64,000 nucleotides of DNA from Chitinophaga pinensis (GTDB lineage Bacteria > Bacteroidota > Bacteroidia > Chitinophagales > Chitinophagaceae): positions 1-64,000 of the forward strand of contig CAMDVD010000005.1 in NCBI GenBank assembly GCA_945878115.1. The letters are read 5' to 3'. Under the pieces are notes generated by a model that did not search any database, had not been told where the DNA came from, and worked only from the letters and a program-made list of their open reading frames with translations. Each line of letters starts with the position of its first letter. Positions within the stretch are counted from its first letter, which is position 1. The translations under genes were made by a program, and so were the position numbers. This document shows positions 60,262 through 64,000 of the stretch, piece after piece.

Positions 60262-63096
60262 CTAATTCACTCTATTCCCATCCGCATCCAATTCCACAAC
60301 ATTATAACCCATCTTTTTCAAACCTGGCATTATTTTGTCTTTGTCGCCAGCAAGTACAATATTCATTTTGTTGATATCTATCCATTTTTTAGCCAGAGCA
60401 TTTATTTCAGCTTCTGTCATGTCTTTTAATATTTTGTTTTGTTCGTCAACGAAATTTGCTTTCAAATTATGTTGTAAAATATTACCTAAGAATTCTGCTT
60501 TCTGAAATCCAGTTTCGTATTTACGCGCATCACTTTGTCCAATAGCACTCTTTAAAAATACTAATTCATCTTTGGCAATACCTGTCGCATTATACTTTTT
60601 TGCTTCCTTTACTACTTCCATCAAAGCACTATCTGTTACTGGTGATTTAATGCCCGAAGAGAATCCAAATGAACCTGTGTAATCATTGCCACTGAATCCA
60701 GAACGTGCGCCATAAGTCCAGCCTTTGTCTTCACGCAAATTCAAATTGACACGACTATTAAACGCACCGCCAAATGTATAATTCATTAATCCCACTCGAT
60801 AATATTCGCCTGTTGCATCGTATTTTAAATCGGTTACATAACCAATTCTAAATTCAGTTTGAGCCGCTTTTGGAATATTGACAATGTAAATGGTGTTCGC
60901 ATCTGCACCGCTTTTAGCTGCTGCTAATTTCGGCAATGCCACTGCTTGATTTGGTAATTTTTTCAAGCGATTCATGATCTCTTTTGTATCAGCATCTGTG
61001 ATATCGCCAACCACAACGATGCGCATATCTTGACGACTCATACAATTTTTAGAATAATTTTCGATGTCTGCTAATTGTATCGCTTTTACCGTTGCTTCTG
61101 TTCCATTACTTGGAATGCCCAATAAACAATCGGAGCCATAATTAATTTTTGCATTCGCAATATTTGCAACATTCACAGCACGAGTTCGCGCATTTTTAAT
61201 TCCTTCTATCGTTTGGTTTTTGATTCTATCGAATACATCTTCTTTAAAACGAGGTTCTAATAATCTCTCTTCCAAAATATCCAATGTGGCTTGGAGATTC
61301 TTTTTTAAACAACGAACGGTAACCATTGTTTGATCTAAATCTGTTCCAAAAGAAATACTACTACCTAATTTGTCCAACATAACACCGATCTCTTCTGAGC
61401 TGTGTATCTTTGTATCTTCATCCATCATTTTTGCAAATAGGGTAGCAACGCCAGCTTTTGATAAATCATTTTGTTCTACTAATCTTCCGCCTTGTAAGCC
61501 AATAGAAATAACCACTGTAGGTATTTCATCGTTTACAGTAGAAATCATTTTCATGCCATCTTTTTCTAATTTTTTGAAAGAAGGTACTTTTATACTTGGG
61601 TTAGGCCCTGCAGCTGGTTGTTTACTTCTGTCGAAATGATCTGATGCTTTGGTATACTTCAAATTGTCATATCCGTAATCTGGTGCAGTGTATCCATTTT
61701 TATAAACAGTATAATTATCGGCTGCGGCTTTCAATGAATCAGTGCCTTTAGTCAATACACTCAATATCACCATTGGTTTATCTTTCAAATATTTATTATA
61801 GGCATCTACAACATCATTCTTGGTAAGGCGGTTTAATCGGTCCAATTGATTTTTTATATCATTCGGACTTCCTGTATACGTTTGTGAAGCAGCCAATTGA
61901 GAAACCTTGCCACTTACGCTTTCTAAGCCGTAAACTAGTCTGGCTTCTTGCGACAATTTGAATTTAATAATATCATCATCTGTTACTCTTCTTTCGATAA
62001 AATCTTTAATTGCTGCTCTAACTTCTTTTTCCATTTTGTCTAAAGAAGTGCCAGCTTTAGGCATAATGCTAAATTGAAATGTGCCTGCTAATTCATCGGT
62101 TGAATGAAATGCATTTGCACTTAAAGCCTTTTGTGTTTTCACTAATTTTTGATATAAAATAGAAGAGTTATCTCCGCCAATAATTTCAGCCAAACAATCT
62201 AATGCCGTTTCATCTTTATCGAATTGTGGAACAGTAGGCAAGGCGCAAACCAACATCGGTAATTTGGCGTAACCATCTACCATGCTTGCATATCTATCTT
62301 CTTGAAAAGTAACCAATGGCAATACTGTTTTTTCAACATTCGGGCACTTAGGAATAGAGCCAAAATATTTTTCTACCAACTGTACAACCTCTTGTACTTT
62401 TACATCTCCACCTACAGTCACCACTGCATTATTTGGTCCATACCAACGTAGAAAAAAATGTTTCAAATCTTCCACATTCACTCTGTCTAAATCTTCCACA
62501 TAGCCAATGGTTAGCCAAGAATAAGGATGACCATAAGGGTACAAATTTTTGGACAATGTCTCTTGAACCAAGCCATAGGGGCGGTTGTCATAATTTTGAC
62601 CTCGTTCGTTTTTTACAGTAGCACGTTGCACCTCAAACTTTTTTTGCGTTACGGCATCCATCAAAAATCCCATGCGATCAGATTCAAGCCAAAGCATTTT
62701 TTCTAATTGATTGCTTGGCACAGTTTCAAAATAATTCGTTCTGTCTTTATTGGTACTGCCATTCAAGGTGCCACCAGATTCTGTAATGATTTTAAAATGT
62801 TGTTCATCTGCAACATGGTCGCTACCTTGAAACATCATGTGTTCAAAAAAATGTGCGAAACCAGATTTCCCAATTTCTTCACGTGCCGAACCTACATGGT
62901 AAGTAACATCTACATGCACTATTGGATCGCTATGGTCTTCATGCACAATTAATGTAAGTCCATTAGGCAATACATATTTTTCATAAGGGATAACAATTTC
63001 GTTGCCTGATTTGGTTACCTTCTCTATTAATTTGGTTTGTGCGTATACACTGATATGGACAGCTAGAGCCAATATGCCGCATGTGATTTTTTTCAT
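60262..63096 (-). CDS. M16 family zinc metalloprotease (two fused halves)
   Basis: This 944-residue protein has a signal peptide (about 1-20, VYAQ). The N-terminal half carries the HxxEH site H82-F-F-E85-H86 (FAHFFEHMMFQGS) and a distal Glu near 164 (RATVKNERGQNYDNRPYG). The second half (about 515-944) has the inactive-partner fold with LREDKGWTYGARSGFSGN, the R-Y substrate-grip region. Such periplasmic pitrilysin-like proteases degrade peptides. It is a single gene. Confidence 0.93.
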   Translation of the reverse strand: MKKITCGILALAVHISVYAQTKLIEKVTKSGNEIVIPYEKYVLPNGLTLIVHEDHSDPIVHVDVTYHVGSAREEIGKSGFAHFFEHMMFQGSDHVADEQHFKIITESGGTLNGSTNKDRTNYFETVPSNQLEKMLWLESDRMGFLMDAVTQKKFEVQRATVKNERGQNYDNRPYGLVQETLSKNLYPYGHPYSWLTIGYVEDLDRVNVEDLKHFFLRWYGPNNAVVTVGGDVKVQEVVQLVEKYFGSIPKCPNVEKTVLPLVTFQEDRYASMVDGYAKLPMLVCALPTVPQFDKDETALDCLAEIIGGDNSSILYQKLVKTQKALSANAFHSTDELAGTFQFSIMPKAGTSLDKMEKEVRAAIKDFIERRVTDDDIIKFKLSQEARLVYGLESVSGKVSQLAASQTYTGSPNDIKNQLDRLNRLTKNDVVDAYNKYLKDKPMVILSVLTKGTDSLKAAADNYTVYKNGYTAPDYGYDNLKYTKASDHFDRSKQPAAGPNPSIKVPSFKKLEKDGMKMISTVNDEIPTVVISIGLQGGRLVEQNDLSKAGVATLFAKMMDEDTKIHSSEEIGVMLDKLGSSISFGTDLDQTMVTVRCLKKNLQATLDILEERLLEPRFKEDVFDRIKNQTIEGIKNARTRAVNVANIANAKINYGSDCLLGIPSNGTEATVKAIQLADIENYSKNCMSRQDMRIVVVGDITDADTKEIMNRLKKLPNQAVALPKLAAAKSGADANTIYIVNIPKAAQTEFRIGYVTDLKYDATGEYYRVGLMNYTFGGAFNSRVNLNLREDKGWTYGARSGFSGNDYTGSFGFSSGIKSPVTDSALMEVVKEAKKYNATGIAKDELVFLKSAIGQSDARKYETGFQKAEFLGNILQHNLKANFVDEQNKILKDMTEAEINALAKKWIDINKMNIVLAGDKDKIMPGLKKMGYNVVELDADGNRVN

Positions 63097-63361
63097 CTTT
63101 TGTTTTTTGTGGCACTAAAGTAATATACTAATTCGATATTCGGAAAGAACTACAAACCATGTATAGTTAGTGCAGAGACAACTAGAGTGATACATTTTTA
63201 AAATAGGTAAGAAAAAAGGCTAACCCAAAAATGTAAGGAGGGCATTTTATAATAAGCAAACTTATTATGTATTTAAAAACTTAAAAGGTTTAGTATGGTA
63301 GTAACTCGCCGAGTAATAGCTTTAGTTTTATTTTATACAGAAGAAGATTAGTAGAGAGACT

Positions 63362-64000
63362 TTATCTTTTCGATTCTACAAATAATTTTTTATTCGGTGT
63401 GTCGCGCATAATGAATTGAAGTTTGCCGCCTTGCATGATGACGTTATGTTGTAAAAAAGGGCGAGTAAGTGCTTTGCCATTTAAAAAGATTTGATCGATA
63501 TATACATTTTTTTCGTCCTGATTTTTCACTTCAATGTGAAAAGACTTTTCATTCTCTAGCTGTATAGAAGCGGATGTTACTAAAGGGCTTCCAATCGCAT
63601 ATTCATCAGACCCTGGCGCAACGGGATAAAAACCCAATGCACTAAAAATGTACCAAGCACTCATTTGTCCGCAGTCGTCATTGCCACCCAATCCGTCTGC
63701 GCTTGGATGATACATTTTGTTTAAAGTCAATCTTACTTTCTCTTGTGTTTTCCAAGGTTCATTTGTCCAATTGAATAGATAAATTATATGATGAGATGGT
63801 TCATTGCCATGTACATAATTTCCGATGATACAATCTCTAGTGATGTCTTCTGTTTCTGCAAAATATTTATCTGGCAAATCATAAGTGAACAAAGAATCGA
63901 GATGTTTTGCAAAACGTTTTTTGCCACCCATCATGTTAATCAAATCGTCAGGATTGTGTGGTACATACAAACTATAATTCCAAGCATTGCCTTCAATAAA
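63362..64000 (-). CDS. GH92 alpha-mannosidase, C-terminal part (cut by window edge)
   Basis: The frame is open to the right edge and begins there with FIEGNAWNYSLYVPHN, the GH92 EGNAW motif. GNYVHGNEPSHHIIYLFNW and GGNDDCGQMSAWYIFSALGFYPV follow, with the catalytic acid/base and calcium-site regions, and then the C-terminal beta domain. GH92 enzymes are calcium-dependent exo-alpha-mannosidases that are abundant in Bacteroidota. The N-terminal part, including any signal peptide, lies outside the window. The gap to the M16 gene (63097-63361) shows nothing recognisable. Confidence 0.94.
   Translation of the reverse strand, partial: FIEGNAWNYSLYVPHNPDDLINMMGGKKRFAKHLDSLFTYDLPDKYFAETEDITRDCIIGNYVHGNEPSHHIIYLFNWTNEPWKTQEKVRLTLNKMYHPSADGLGGNDDCGQMSAWYIFSALGFYPVAPGSDEYAIGSPLVTSASIQLENEKSFHIEVKNQDEKNVYIDQIFLNGKALTRPFLQHNVIMQGGKLQFIMRDTPNKKLFVESKR

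Overview
The window is AT-rich chromosomal DNA of a Bacteroidota bacterium, most likely from the Chitinophagales/Chitinophagaceae side of the phylum (the family level is inference). The support is: several secreted proteins with C-terminal type IX secretion (T9SS) sorting domains, TAnnTTTG-type -7 promoter elements, a GH92 alpha-mannosidase, CotH/lamin-tail proteins, Bacteroidota-type tyrosine integrases, and dispersed intergenic palindromes typical of the phylum.

Layout. 1-5105: an integron-like accessory locus. An IntI/XerD-like tyrosine recombinase (4068-5105, minus) is followed, in its own reading direction, by a HigBA toxin-antitoxin module, then a methyltransferase-like/AlkB/TPR operon, then a cut-off glycosyltransferase, with hairpin-forming repeats between these blocks. 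5432-10760: a THUMP-like methyltransferase, a zeta-like kinase/small-protein pair with no standard start codon, a SurA-like chaperone and a MoxR ATPase. 10761-11471: four and a bit tandem 102-bp repeats. 11472-20430: a DigH-like GHL10 hydrolase, a PagL-like lipid A deacylase, a T9SS protein, an orphan hybrid histidine kinase with TPR sensor, and PaaG. 20845-25891: a same-strand run of three secreted T9SS proteins (arylsulfotransferase-like, CBM-like, CotH kinase plus lamin tail). 26254-31113: FolC, a TMTC-like membrane TPR protein, a nuclease-like protein and a DUF433/DUF5615 toxin-antitoxin pair. 31284-40927: a surface-glycan locus (GT87, polysaccharide deacetylase, four GT4-like enzymes, formyltransferase, GT2) with ftsE embedded; hflX follows.

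42263-48500: a tRNA-Asn gene carries a roughly 6.2-kb integrated element bounded by an exact 48-bp duplication of the tRNA 3' part. It has its own tyrosine integrase, an excisionase-like HTH gene, a nuclease and several unknown proteins, but no recognisable relaxase or capsid gene. 48500-52856 is decayed accessory DNA: a serine-recombinase remnant, a protein with internal duplication, an XRE fragment, and an SDR gene between 30-bp direct repeats. From 52857 the content is again mostly core-like: PAP2, dtd, a MazG-like protein, an MBOAT/SGNH acyltransferase pair, a TPR lipoprotein and rpe. It ends with a HigBA module whose toxin carries an in-frame stop, an M16 protease, and the end of a GH92 mannosidase running off the right edge.

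Main points for a second look: the integron-like locus and its cassette repeats; an SSB-like C-terminal tail on the methyltransferase-like protein beside alkB; the compact tRNA-Asn element; and the tandem and dispersed repeat families, one of which has duplicated the 3' end of a gene. All functional calls rest on reading motifs by eye; no database search was run.
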